From Gp6-AA40 sp050742535 (GTDB taxonomy: Bacteria > Acidobacteriota > Vicinamibacteria > Vicinamibacterales > UBA2999), in NCBI GenBank assembly GCA_050742535.1, contig JBOGIQ010000042.1, positions 1 to 26,649 on the forward strand: a stretch of DNA of 26,649 nt, in the 5' to 3' direction. Below are positions 6,730-14,665 of this stretch, piece by piece. Every line of letters starts with the position of its first letter. Position 1 is the stretch's first letter. The notes beneath the pieces were generated by a model. That model worked only from the letters and a program-made list of their open reading frames with translations, was not told where the DNA came from and made no database searches. The position numbers and the translations under genes were made by a program.

Positions 6730-7584
6730 TCACGCCAATCCAAGTAACCTGATGGCGTTCTCCTTTAGAATGAGCGGCCGCACGTCGTCCTTGAATGCCA
6801 CCTTCTCGAAGTCCGCCAGCCAGCGGTCCGGTGTAAGCAGCGGATAGTCCGATCCGAACATCACCTTGTGCTTCAGCAGAGAGTTGGCGTACTGCACCAG
6901 CGTCGGTGAGAAGTACTTCGGTGACCAGCCGGACAGATCGATGTAGACCTGTGACTTGTGCAGACAGACGGAGATCGCTTCGTCCTGCCACGGAAACGAC
7001 GGGTGCGCCATGATGATCGGCATATCCGGAAAATCCACGGCCACATCGTCGATCGGCATCGGGTGACCGTACTTCAGGCGAATGCCGCCGCCGCCGCGCA
7101 TTCCGGTGCCGATGCCGCTGTGCCCGGTGTGGAAGACCACCGGCAGCCGCGCTTCGGCGAAGACCTCGTACAGCGGATACGCGACGCGGTCGTTAGGATA
7201 GAACTCCATGATCGGCGGGTGCAGCTTCAGGCCTTTGACCAGCCCACCCGACACCAGCCTGCGCGCTTCGGCGACCGCGTCTTTGCCGCGCATCGGATTG
7301 ATGCTCGCGAACGGAATGGCGATGTCCGCGTTCTTCCGTGCGAAGTCGACCACCTCGTCGTTCGTGAACCGCTTCATCCCGCTCAGCGTTTCATCGACCG
7401 TGAAGACCACGAAGGCGATGTTGCGTGACCGGTAATACTCGGCCATCGCCGCCGGATCGCGCGGACCGCTGCCCTTGAAATAGGCCGCGGCCTGCTTGTC
7501 GGCGTCCGTGTCGCTGCCGGGATGCTCGAGATGAACGTGAACGTCGAAGGCGGCGATCGTCGTTGCGTCGATTCGATTGGTCAT
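6730..7584 (-). CDS. Amidohydrolase (metal-dependent TIM-barrel hydrolase; CouO-like role proposed)
   Basis: 284 residues of the amidohydrolase_2/ACMSD-like family. Metal-site motifs are HVH at residues 16-18 (AFDVHVH), VVFHTGHSG, IIMAHPSFPW and GSDYPLLTP near the C-terminus. GLKLHPP supplies a conserved Lys/His strand. No signal peptide. The ATG overlaps the stop of the CoA-ligase gene (ATGA), so the two are translationally coupled. Members of this family include 4-hydroxyphenyl-beta-ketoacyl-CoA hydrolase of Rhodococcus coumarate catabolism (CouO, recalled knowledge). Next to a feruloyl-CoA-synthase-like ligase and a hydratase/dehydrogenase, release of the aromatic acid and acetyl-CoA from a beta-ketoacyl-CoA is a plausible role. 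That is inference; decarboxylase or other hydrolase activity is possible. Confidence 0.85.
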   Translation of the reverse strand: MTNRIDATTIAAFDVHVHLEHPGSDTDADKQAAAYFKGSGPRDPAAMAEYYRSRNIAFVVFTVDETLSGMKRFTNDEVVDFARKNADIAIPFASINPMRGKDAVAEARRLVSGGLVKGLKLHPPIMEFYPNDRVAYPLYEVFAEARLPVVFHTGHSGIGTGMRGGGGIRLKYGHPMPIDDVAVDFPDMPIIMAHPSFPWQDEAISVCLHKSQVYIDLSGWSPKYFSPTLVQYANSLLKHKVMFGSDYPLLTPDRWLADFEKVAFKDDVRPLILKENAIRLLGLA

Positions 7585-9473
7585 GTGCGAAGTGAGGCAG
7601 CGATGAGCACGCGCGCGGATGGCACCGGCGCGTACAACTCCTCGACCAGCGCCGCGCGCTCGTCGAGAACGACCTTCTGGTTGATTGAACCCTTGTCGGT
7701 GATCTCGCGCGCGTCGAGCGACGGCGGCCGCTCGAGCACCAGCGCGCGGGCGACGAACGTGGAACTGCCGGTGCTTACGCCAGCGAGCGCGTGGAACGCG
7801 TCGTGGAACCTGCCGGCAACCGCGGGATGTGCGAGGACGTCCGGTGCCGGCGCGTCTGCCGGAAGCCCGGCCAGCTCGCGGCAGGCGGCCAGGTTCGGAA
7901 ACACAAGGGCGCCGGCGAACTCCCGATCGTGACCGGTGATCACCACGTCCTGCGCAAGCCCGGCGGCGGCGGCGAGAATCCGCGCGCGCAGCGGGCCCAC
8001 GCTGACCCAGGTGCCCGTGGACAGCTTGAAGTCTTCCGCCAGCCGGCCGTCGAAGACGAGCCCGCTCGAGGGGTCGTCAGGATCGACGAAGCGCATCGCG
8101 TCGCCAAGGCAGTAGAAGCCTTCCTCGTCAAAGGCGGCAGCCGTCAGCGCAACGTCTTTCCAGTAGCCCGGCGTGATGCTGGCGCCGCGAACGCGCGCTT
8201 CGAGCTTCGAACCGACGGGCGCGAGCTTGACCTCGAGTCCAGGAGCAGGGAAGCCGACCATGCCGGCAAACGCACCTTCGGGTCCGGTCGTGAACGCGAA
8301 CGGCGCGGTTTCGGTGGAGCCGAAGCCGGTCATGATCAGCAGCTCCTCGCCGCACGCCTGCAGCGCGACCTCGCGCAGCTCGTCCCAGAACTTCTGGCCG
8401 AGTCCAGCCGCTGCGTAAAAGATCAGTTTCAGGTCGCGGAAGAAGGTGCTGCGCAGCGCCGGGTCGGTCTTCAGGTGCGGCATCAGCATCTCGTAGAACC
8501 GCGGCACCTCGAAGTGCGCCGTGCACGGCACCTCACGCAGGTTGCGCACGGTGGCGTCGAACAGGCCGGGCGACGGCTTGCCCTCGTCTATGTAGAGCGT
8601 CCCGCCGTTGTAGAGCACGAGGCCGAAGTTGTGGTTGCCTCCCGCCGTGTGGTTCCACGGCAGCCAGTCGCACAGCACAGGCGGCGCATCACCGACAAAC
8701 GCCAGCACAGAGCGGATCATTTCCTGGTTTGCGCAGAGCATCCGCTGCGTGTTGATCACGCCCTTCGGCCGGCCGGTCGATCCCGACGTGAAGAGTACCT
8801 TCGCAACCGTGTCCGGGCCGACGCGGTCGCGCGCTTCGTCGACGTCGGCCGTCGCCGTGGTCGAGCAGAGAGCCTGAAACGGCGTCGATGGCATGCCGGA
8901 CGGCGCCGATTGCGTGACGACCAGCTCGATGCCCTCAGGCAGCACTTCGCGCAGCGCCCGCTCGAAGCGCGCGCCGCCCGCGGCAAATACCAGACCCGGC
9001 CGCATGCGCTCGAACACCTGCCGGAGCGCGGTGAACTCCTGCGCCTGGAGCGAGTAGGCAGGCGCGACCGGCGCGTACGGGACGCCGACGTACATCGCCG
9101 CAAGCGCCATGAGCGCGTGATCGATTTCGTTGCCGGAGAGGATCAGAATCGGCCGATCGGCGGACAGCTTCCGGCAGATCAGCGCCTGGGCGATGCTGCG
9201 AACGCGCTCGAGCGTTTCGGCGTAGGTGAGGCGTCGCCAGTGGCCGTCTTCGCCGGCTATCCGGCTAAAGCCGGACTCCACAGGGCGCTCCGCGAGGAAC
9301 AGTCGATCGGGCGCTTCGCGCGCCCAGCGGTCAAGGCAATCCGTGATTCGAGTGGGGTAGTCCCCCAGCGGCTGACTCGACGTGAGGTAGACGACGCCAT
9401 TCGCGCCGCGGCGCGCAACGGCATCGATGGTGCCCAGCCGCACTGGGCGGATGCGTCGCGTCTCGGTGGCCAC
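7581..9473 (-). CDS. fcs: Feruloyl-CoA synthase-like acyl-CoA ligase with in-frame palindromic insert
   Basis: 630 residues, GTG start 3 nt after the stop of the upstream hydratase/dehydrogenase gene. The AMP-binding motif is VLFTSGSTGRPKGVINTQRM, followed by GFGSTETAPF and GRLAEDFKLSTGTWVSVGPL, the last typical of the feruloyl-CoA synthase branch. The N-terminal stretch ILILSGNEIDHALMALAAMYVGVPYAPVAPAYSL also follows that branch. The expected reaction is ATP-dependent CoA thioesterification of hydroxycinnamate-type acids in the cytoplasm. Residues 65-72 (VESGFSRI) are encoded by a family-A palindrome (9258-9281) and sit where relatives, as I recall them, read directly from the acidic turn into GHWRRLTYAE. 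The rest of the frame is intact. The substrate is not proven. Confidence 0.88.
   Translation of the reverse strand: MATETRRIRPVRLGTIDAVARRGANGVVYLTSSQPLGDYPTRITDCLDRWAREAPDRLFLAERPVESGFSRIAGEDGHWRRLTYAETLERVRSIAQALICRKLSADRPILILSGNEIDHALMALAAMYVGVPYAPVAPAYSLQAQEFTALRQVFERMRPGLVFAAGGARFERALREVLPEGIELVVTQSAPSGMPSTPFQALCSTTATADVDEARDRVGPDTVAKVLFTSGSTGRPKGVINTQRMLCANQEMIRSVLAFVGDAPPVLCDWLPWNHTAGGNHNFGLVLYNGGTLYIDEGKPSPGLFDATVRNLREVPCTAHFEVPRFYEMLMPHLKTDPALRSTFFRDLKLIFYAAAGLGQKFWDELREVALQACGEELLIMTGFGSTETAPFAFTTGPEGAFAGMVGFPAPGLEVKLAPVGSKLEARVRGASITPGYWKDVALTAAAFDEEGFYCLGDAMRFVDPDDPSSGLVFDGRLAEDFKLSTGTWVSVGPLRARILAAAAGLAQDVVITGHDREFAGALVFPNLAACRELAGLPADAPAPDVLAHPAVAGRFHDAFHALAGVSTGSSTFVARALVLERPPSLDAREITDKGSINQKVVLDERAALVEELYAPVPSARVLIAASLRT
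9258..9281 (-). repeat. Family A palindrome inside the CoA-ligase coding sequence
   Basis: Minus strand GTGGAG followed by TCCGGCTTTAGCCGGAT, read in frame as Val-Glu-Ser-Gly-Phe-Ser-Arg-Ile (residues 65-72). It differs from the copy at 11079-11102 only by TTT/TTC in the loop and the last base, and from the intergenic copy at 3534-3558 by GTG/GTC. Confidence 0.85.
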
Positions 9474-9476
9474 CCG

Positions 9477-11666
9477 TCAGGACCTGGCGCCGGCCGGAGC
9501 GGTTCGCGAGGCGTCCCACTCCTTGAAGCTCGAGCCTTCGCGCGCGAGCCGCGCCAGCAGCGGCGCCGGAGCCCACCGCTGGCCGTGCTCGCGGTGCAGT
9601 GCCGCGACGCGGTCGTGGATTGTCGCCAGCCCGACGCGGTCGGCGTAGAACATCGGGCCGCCGCGATACGCCGGGAAGCCGTACCCGCTCACGTAGACGG
9701 TGTCGATGTCGGCGGCGCGCAGCGCCACGCCTTCTTCCAGCACGCGCGCGCCTTCGTTGATGAGCGCGTAAATCGTTCGCTCGATGATCTCCTCGCTGGT
9801 GAACGAGCGCCGCGTGATTCCCGCGGCCGTCGTGGTCTCCTCGATGAGCGCCAGGACGTCGGGATCGGGCAGCGGCTTGCGATCGTCCCCGTAGCGGTAC
9901 CAACCGCCGCCCGTCTTCTGGCCGAACCGCCCCATTTCGCACAGCTTGTCGGCCACCAGAGGCTTGCGCGCGCCCGGTTCGGAGAACTGATTCAGCTCCT
10001 GCCGCACCCGCCACGCGATGTCCACGCCCGCCATGTCGTCAACGGCGAAGATGCCCATCGCCATGCCGAAGTCGGTCAGCGCACGATCGACCTGCTCGGG
10101 CGTTGCCCCGTCCTCGACGAGGAACTGCGCCTCGTACATGTACGGGAACATCATCCGGTTGCCGATGAATCCCGGCGCGTTGCTGGCGACGACGCCCACT
10201 TTGCCGAGGCGCTTGGCAATGGCCAGCGCCGAGGCGAGGGTGGCGGGCGCGGTGGCCGAGCCGCGGACGATTTCGAGCAGCCGCATGACGTTCGCCGGAC
10301 TGAAAAAGTGCAGGCCGACGACCTTGTCGGGCCGGCGCGTGACCGCCGCAATCTGATCGATGTCGAGCGTCGAGGTATTCGTCGCGAGAATCGCCTCCGG
10401 TTTCGCGCGCGCGTCGAGCGCCTGGAAGATCTCCTTCTTCAACGCCATGTTCTCGAACACCGCTTCGATGACGAGATCGGCCGTTTCCACGCCGCCGTAA
10501 CCGGTCTCGGCGCGGATGCGTCCGAGCCGCTGCTGAACGTCCTCCGCCGTGAAGCGTCCGCGCTTCATCGACGTGTCGTAGTTGGAGCGAATGCGCGCCA
10601 GCCCGGCTTCCAGCTGCTCGCTGCCGGTGTCGTTGATCAGGACGTTGATTCCGGCGTTCGCGCACGCCATCGCGATGCCGCCGCCCATCGTGCCGGCACC
10701 GATGATGGCCGCGGTATTGATGGGAGCGACCGCCGCGTCCTTCGACAGGCCGGGAACCTTCGACGCGCCGCGCTCGGCGAAGAACACGTGGATGAGCGCC
10801 TTGCACTGCTCGGATTTCGCGCAGTCGGCGAAGATGCCGCGCTCGCGGACGCAACCTTCGTCGAAGGGCAGGGTGACGGCGGCTTCAATGGCGTCGACAA
10901 CGGCGCGCGGCGCCTCGAGATTCCGGCGCGTTTTCTTTGCGAGCTCCTTGCCTGTCGCGACCATTGCCGGCAGCGCGTCGAGGGCCGGCAGCCTGTCGGT
11001 GCGCTCGCTCGTCCGTGGGTGGGCGCTGCCGCGATCGGCCGCCTCCCGCGCGAACTGGACTGCGCCACTGATGAGATCAATCCGGCTGAAGCCGGACTCC
11101 ACGTCGCCGGCAATGATCTGATCGACCAGGCCGATCGTCAGCGCCTCGGGAGCCTTGATCGGCTTTCCGGTGACGCACATCTCGATCGCCTTCTCGACGC
11201 CGACCAGGCGCGGCAGCCGCTGAGTGCCTTCCGCGCCGGGAATGATCCCGAGGTTTACCTCGGGCTGACCCATCTGGGCGGCTGGGGCGGCCACACGGTA
11301 GTGACCTGCCATGGCCAGCTCGAGCCCGCCGCCGAGCACGGTGCCGTGGAGGGCCATGACTACCGGCTTCGGCCCGGCCTCCATGCGCTTGAAGCTCTCG
11401 TGCATGTCGGGAGCCCCGGGACCCGTGCCCCAGGCGAGCTCTTCCAGTCCCTTGATGTCGGCACCGGCCACGAACGTCCGGCCCGCGCCGGCGATGACGA
11501 TGCCGCGGACCGCGGCGTCGGCCTGGGCGCGGGCAACCGCCGCGTCGATGCCATCCGCCACGTCCTGGCTCAGCGCGTTCACGGGCGGGTTGTCGATGGT
11601 GATGACCGCGATGCCATCCTGGACCGTACTGCTGACAAGGGTGCTCATAAGGGGAACCTGAATCAT
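9477..11666 (-). CDS. Fused enoyl-CoA hydratase/3-hydroxyacyl-CoA dehydrogenase (FadB/FadJ/peroxisomal-bifunctional-like) with in-frame palindromic insert
   Basis: About 729 residues. The N-terminal hydratase/isomerase domain has the oxyanion-hole stretch GRTFVAGADIKGLEE, GGGLELA and QPEVNLGIIPGAEGTQRLPR, including both catalytic Glu positions. The central dehydrogenase domain begins AAIIGAGTMGGGIAMACANAG (NAD site), with GLHFFSPANVMRLLEIV (catalytic His) and NAPGFIGNRMM. The C-terminal 3HCDH domain follows. The start is uncertain. ATG at 11666 has AAGGG 7 nt upstream; ATG at 11648 (MSTLVSS) lacks a good site. Residues 189-196 (VESGFSRI) come from a family-A palindrome in the linker after the hydratase core. 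First gene of the three-gene unit, it would convert an enoyl-CoA such as a hydroxycinnamoyl-CoA to a beta-ketoacyl-CoA, but general beta-oxidation is equally possible. Confidence 0.9.
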   Translation of the reverse strand: MIQVPLMSTLVSSTVQDGIAVITIDNPPVNALSQDVADGIDAAVARAQADAAVRGIVIAGAGRTFVAGADIKGLEELAWGTGPGAPDMHESFKRMEAGPKPVVMALHGTVLGGGLELAMAGHYRVAAPAAQMGQPEVNLGIIPGAEGTQRLPRLVGVEKAIEMCVTGKPIKAPEALTIGLVDQIIAGDVESGFSRIDLISGAVQFAREAADRGSAHPRTSERTDRLPALDALPAMVATGKELAKKTRRNLEAPRAVVDAIEAAVTLPFDEGCVRERGIFADCAKSEQCKALIHVFFAERGASKVPGLSKDAAVAPINTAAIIGAGTMGGGIAMACANAGINVLINDTGSEQLEAGLARIRSNYDTSMKRGRFTAEDVQQRLGRIRAETGYGGVETADLVIEAVFENMALKKEIFQALDARAKPEAILATNTSTLDIDQIAAVTRRPDKVVGLHFFSPANVMRLLEIVRGSATAPATLASALAIAKRLGKVGVVASNAPGFIGNRMMFPYMYEAQFLVEDGATPEQVDRALTDFGMAMGIFAVDDMAGVDIAWRVRQELNQFSEPGARKPLVADKLCEMGRFGQKTGGGWYRYGDDRKPLPDPDVLALIEETTTAAGITRRSFTSEEIIERTIYALINEGARVLEEGVALRAADIDTVYVSGYGFPAYRGGPMFYADRVGLATIHDRVAALHREHGQRWAPAPLLARLAREGSSFKEWDASRTAPAGARS
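11079..11102 (-). repeat. Family A palindrome inside the hydratase/dehydrogenase coding sequence
   Basis: Minus strand GTGGAG followed by TCCGGCTTCAGCCGGATT, in frame as VESGFSRI between IIAGD and DLISGAVQFARE. Same reading frame and same peptide as in the CoA-ligase gene about 1.8 kb away. Confidence 0.85.
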
Positions 11667-11689
11667 ATCGCCGCCCTTACAATTAGTGA

Positions 11690-12973
11690 GTGTTGCGGAT
11701 GCCTCGATACCGGTTCGCGGCGGCACTTTTGACGGTCATTTGCGCGGGAGGGTTGGCGACCGCCCAGCGCCGCGACGTGTTCGTCGGCTCCCGGGATCAC
11801 GCGGCTATCCGCTATTCCGCAGGTGAGACGAATAATCCCGCGGCCGCGCTCAACCGCCGGCTCCAGGGCGGCGGCGCGACGCTGACATTCGATCCGGCAA
11901 GCGGATACCTGAAGTCGCTGCTCGATGCGTTGGGCGTGCCGGTTGAATCGCAGGCGCTGGTGTTTTCAAAGACGAGCTTCCAGGCCCCTCACATCAATTT
12001 CCGTAATCCCCGGGCGGTCTACTTCAACGACATCGTCTCCGTCGGGTGGGTTCGCGGCGGCGACATCCTCGAGATTGCCGCGCAGGACCGATCGCAGGGG
12101 GTTGTCTTCTATCAGCTCGAACAGCGTCAGGCGGCATCGCCCCGGCTCGAGCGCAACAACGACTGCCTTGCCTGCCACCTGTCGTGGGAGACGCTCGGCG
12201 TCCCGGGACTCATGGTCGAAAGCGTCCATCCGCTGCCGGACGAGATTTCATACGTGAACGGATACAACACGACGCACGCCAGCCCGCTGGATCAGCGATG
12301 GGGCGGATGGTGGGTGACCGGGAATCATGGTGGCGCCCGTCACATGGGCAACATCCCGGTGATGCCGGAAGACAAGGGCAAATCGAAGCTTGCGAATCCC
12401 CGACAGGTCCTGAAAACCGTGGACGGCCAGTTCGATCTCAAGGGGTATCCGACTGCCTTCAGCGACGTGGTCGCGCAGATGGTCCTGGCGCACCAGGTGC
12501 GGATGACGAACGTCATCACCCGTGCCGGCTGGGAAGCGCGTCTGGCAGCGGCCGCGCCGAGCGCGGACGCGTCGCTGCGTGTCAAGGAAGCGGCGTCTGA
12601 CCTGGTGGACTACCTGCTGTTCGTGGACGAAGCGCCGTTCGCCGGTGCAATGCAGGGGTCGTCGCGCTTTGCCGAGCTTTTCGTGACGCAGGGACCACGG
12701 GACGCGCAGGGGCGATCACTCCGCGAGTTCGACCTTCGCCGCCGGCTGTTCAAGTACCCCTGCAGCTACATGATCTACACCGACGCGTTCGACGCGCTGC
12801 CGCGTGCGGCCAAGGATGCGGTGTACGCGCGGATGTGGGAGATTCTTTCGGGCCGCGAGAAGCGCGCGCCCTATGCCACCCGCTTATCGGCGGTCGATCG
12901 CCGCGCCATCGTGGAGATTCTGCGCGCGACGAAGAAGGATCTGCCCGCGTACTTCCAGCCGTCGCCGTCATAA
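11690..12973 (+). CDS. Exported protein with one c-type heme motif (CLACH)
   Basis: 427 residues from a GTG at 11690; the ATG at 11699 is equally possible and gives a cleaner signal peptide (MPRYRFAAALLTVICAGGLATAQ). A single CXXCH heme-attachment motif, CLACH, lies at residues 159-163 in RNNDCLACHLSWETLGVPG. Other conserved-looking stretches are GGWWVTGNHG, HMGNIPV and DLVDYLLFVDEAPF. There is no clear second heme motif. I do not recognise a named family. A periplasmic heme protein of redox or oxygenase type is the most that can be said. It is divergent from the hydratase/dehydrogenase operon with only 23 bp between the chosen starts, and it is followed by an M28 peptidase after 9 nt, probably in one operon. 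Confidence 0.8.
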   Translation: MLRMPRYRFAAALLTVICAGGLATAQRRDVFVGSRDHAAIRYSAGETNNPAAALNRRLQGGGATLTFDPASGYLKSLLDALGVPVESQALVFSKTSFQAPHINFRNPRAVYFNDIVSVGWVRGGDILEIAAQDRSQGVVFYQLEQRQAASPRLERNNDCLACHLSWETLGVPGLMVESVHPLPDEISYVNGYNTTHASPLDQRWGGWWVTGNHGGARHMGNIPVMPEDKGKSKLANPRQVLKTVDGQFDLKGYPTAFSDVVAQMVLAHQVRMTNVITRAGWEARLAAAAPSADASLRVKEAASDLVDYLLFVDEAPFAGAMQGSSRFAELFVTQGPRDAQGRSLREFDLRRRLFKYPCSYMIYTDAFDALPRAAKDAVYARMWEILSGREKRAPYATRLSAVDRRAIVEILRATKKDLPAYFQPSPS

Positions 12974-12982
12974 TCTCCGAAC

Positions 12983-14371
12983 GTGCTCACGATGTCCGCC
13001 CGCCGCCTCCTGCTCGCGCTCCTCATCGTCGCGCTCCCCGCGACGTCGTGGACCGACACGGCGTCCGATCCGGCGTGGCTCACGCAGATGCGGCCCACCA
13101 CGGAGCGCCTGCTCGCGGCCGCCACGGCGGACAACTTTGCCTGGCGGCGCCTGGCGGAGATGACCGACACGTTCGGCCATCGCCTCAGCGGCTCGGAGAA
13201 TCTGCGCCGCGCGATGGAATGGGCGCTTGCCGCGATGAAGGCAGACGGGCTGGAGAACGTGAGGACCGAACCCGTCATCGTGCCCCGCTGGACCCGCGGT
13301 TACGAGAGCGCCGAGATCGTCGATCCGCCCGGTTCACCCCTCTCGATTCTTGGCCTGGGTGGAACCGTCGCCACACCCCCCGGCGGCGTCGAGGCCGAAG
13401 TCCTGCCAGTGACCAGCTTCGACGATCTCCGCGCGCGCCAGGCCGACGCGCGCGGGCGAATCGTGCTCTTCGACGTTCCGTATACGAATTACTCGGAAAC
13501 GGTGACATATCGCACGAGTGGCGCGCGCACCGCGGCGTTGTACGGCGCGGTCGCGGTGCTCGTGCGATCCGTGGGGCCAATCGGATTGCGCACGCCGCAC
13601 ACCGGCAGCGTGACCTACGCCGCCGACCAGCCCCGAATTCCGGCGGCTGCGCTTGCCGCCGAGGACGCCAGCCGGATTGTCCGGTTGACCGCCGCTGGCC
13701 GCAGGGTTCGCGTCCGGCTCGTGACGTCCGGCGCGTTCGGACCCGATGTCGAGACGGCCAACGTCGTGGCCGAGATTCGTGGCCGCGAACAGCCCGATGA
13801 AATCGTTCTGATCGGCGCGCATCTCGATTCGTGGGACGTCGGAACCGGGGCATCGGACGATGCGGCAGGGTGCATCGTGACGTGGGAAGCGCTGCGGCTG
13901 ATGAAGGCCCTTGGTATCCGGCCGCGGCGGACCGTTCGCCTCGTGCTGTGGGAGAACGAGGAACACGGGCTGCGCGGGGCCAACGCATACGCCGAGCGCT
14001 ATCAGGCGCAGGCGTCGAACCACGTGTTCGCGCTGGAGGCCGACTCGGGACTGTTCGCGCCGGCATCGCTGGGCTTCACGGGAACCGAGGCCGCGCGTCA
14101 AGTGATGCTCAGGGTCGGCACGTTGCTCGCTCCACTCAACTTCCCGCCGATTGTGGCGGGCGGCGGGGGAGCGGATATCGGCCCGATCGCCATGGCCGGG
14201 AATCTCCCGACGATGGCGTATCTGGGAGACCCGTCGCGGCTGTTTCTCATCCACCACACAGCGGCCGACACTATCGAGAGGATCGCACCGGAGGAGGTGT
14301 CAAAGGCCGCCGCCGCCATCGCGATCGTTACCTACGCGGTTGCCGAGATGCCGGAGCGGTTGCCTAAATAA
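12983..14371 (+). CDS. M28 family exported metallopeptidase with PA domain
   Basis: 462 residues from GTG 12983; ATG 12992 (MSARRLLLALLIVALPATSW) is an alternative start and neither has a strong ribosome site. A signal peptide is followed by a helical segment and a PA (protease-associated) insert around residues 120-250 (ARGRIVLFDVPYTNYSE, ALYGAVAVLVRS, IPAAALAAEDASRI). The M28 core has metal ligands H280 and D282 in AHLDSWD, D292 in ASDDAAG, the ENEEHG pair, ALEADSG, and the last His in IHHTAADT. The domain order and length match plasma-glutamate-carboxypeptidase-like dipeptidases. It starts 9 nt after the heme protein gene. It should hydrolyse small peptides outside the cytoplasm. Confidence 0.92.
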   Translation: MLTMSARRLLLALLIVALPATSWTDTASDPAWLTQMRPTTERLLAAATADNFAWRRLAEMTDTFGHRLSGSENLRRAMEWALAAMKADGLENVRTEPVIVPRWTRGYESAEIVDPPGSPLSILGLGGTVATPPGGVEAEVLPVTSFDDLRARQADARGRIVLFDVPYTNYSETVTYRTSGARTAALYGAVAVLVRSVGPIGLRTPHTGSVTYAADQPRIPAAALAAEDASRIVRLTAAGRRVRVRLVTSGAFGPDVETANVVAEIRGREQPDEIVLIGAHLDSWDVGTGASDDAAGCIVTWEALRLMKALGIRPRRTVRLVLWENEEHGLRGANAYAERYQAQASNHVFALEADSGLFAPASLGFTGTEAARQVMLRVGTLLAPLNFPPIVAGGGGADIGPIAMAGNLPTMAYLGDPSRLFLIHHTAADTIERIAPEEVSKAAAAIAIVTYAVAEMPERLPK

Positions 14372-14402
14372 TCGTTCGAGTCGTTCGGGGCGTTCTCGAT
14401 CA

Positions 14403-14638
14403 CAATGCACCGCGCCGGACGAGCCTGCTCGCGGCTCCGGGTTCGCGACGTGCCCGCCTTCGCCAAGGCTACGGCGGGTCTCGCCGGAGCCTCGCATGGA
14501 TTACACGCGAGCGTAGGCGGAGAAAATCGGCCCCTCCGGCGTGGACTGACGATATCAGGGCCTGCGGGCCCGATTTATAGCCTTTCGCCGATCACGTCAC
14601 TCACAAGTCGCTCGCGCCCAGGCTCGTCCGGTGCGTTG
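14403..14638 (+). mobile_element. Family B element, copy B3 (carries a nested repeat)
   Basis: About 236 bp. The right end CAGGCTCGTCCGGTGCGTTG is the inverse of the left-end pieces CAATGCACCG and GACGAGCCTG, which are separated by 5 extra bases. Internal blocks GCTCCGGGTTCGCGACGTG, GAAAATCGGCCCCTCCGGCG, GATCACGTCACTCACAAGTC are shared with the other copies. The B1/B4 central block is missing. A different palindromic repeat is inserted at about 14453-14520. Confidence 0.75.
14453..14520. repeat. Repeat nested inside B3
   Basis: The block starts CCCGCCTTCGCCAAGGC, continues with GGCGGGTCTCGCCGGAGCC, and ends near GCGAGCGTAGGCGG. It interrupts the sequence that is continuous in B1 and B4 (..GCGACGTG | GAAAATCG..). 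Its ends can pair (CCGCCTTCGCC with GGCGGG, and CCGCCT with AGGCGG), so it is another palindromic family. Confidence 0.6.
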
Positions 14639-14665
14639 CCCACGACACGCTTTCGAACACCGGTC

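Noticed and set aside
7791..11732. A 1313-codon open frame on the plus strand
   Set aside because: It is antisense to the ligase and hydratase/dehydrogenase genes. Its translation is Arg/Gly/Ala/His-rich without domains, while the minus frames carry complete family motifs.
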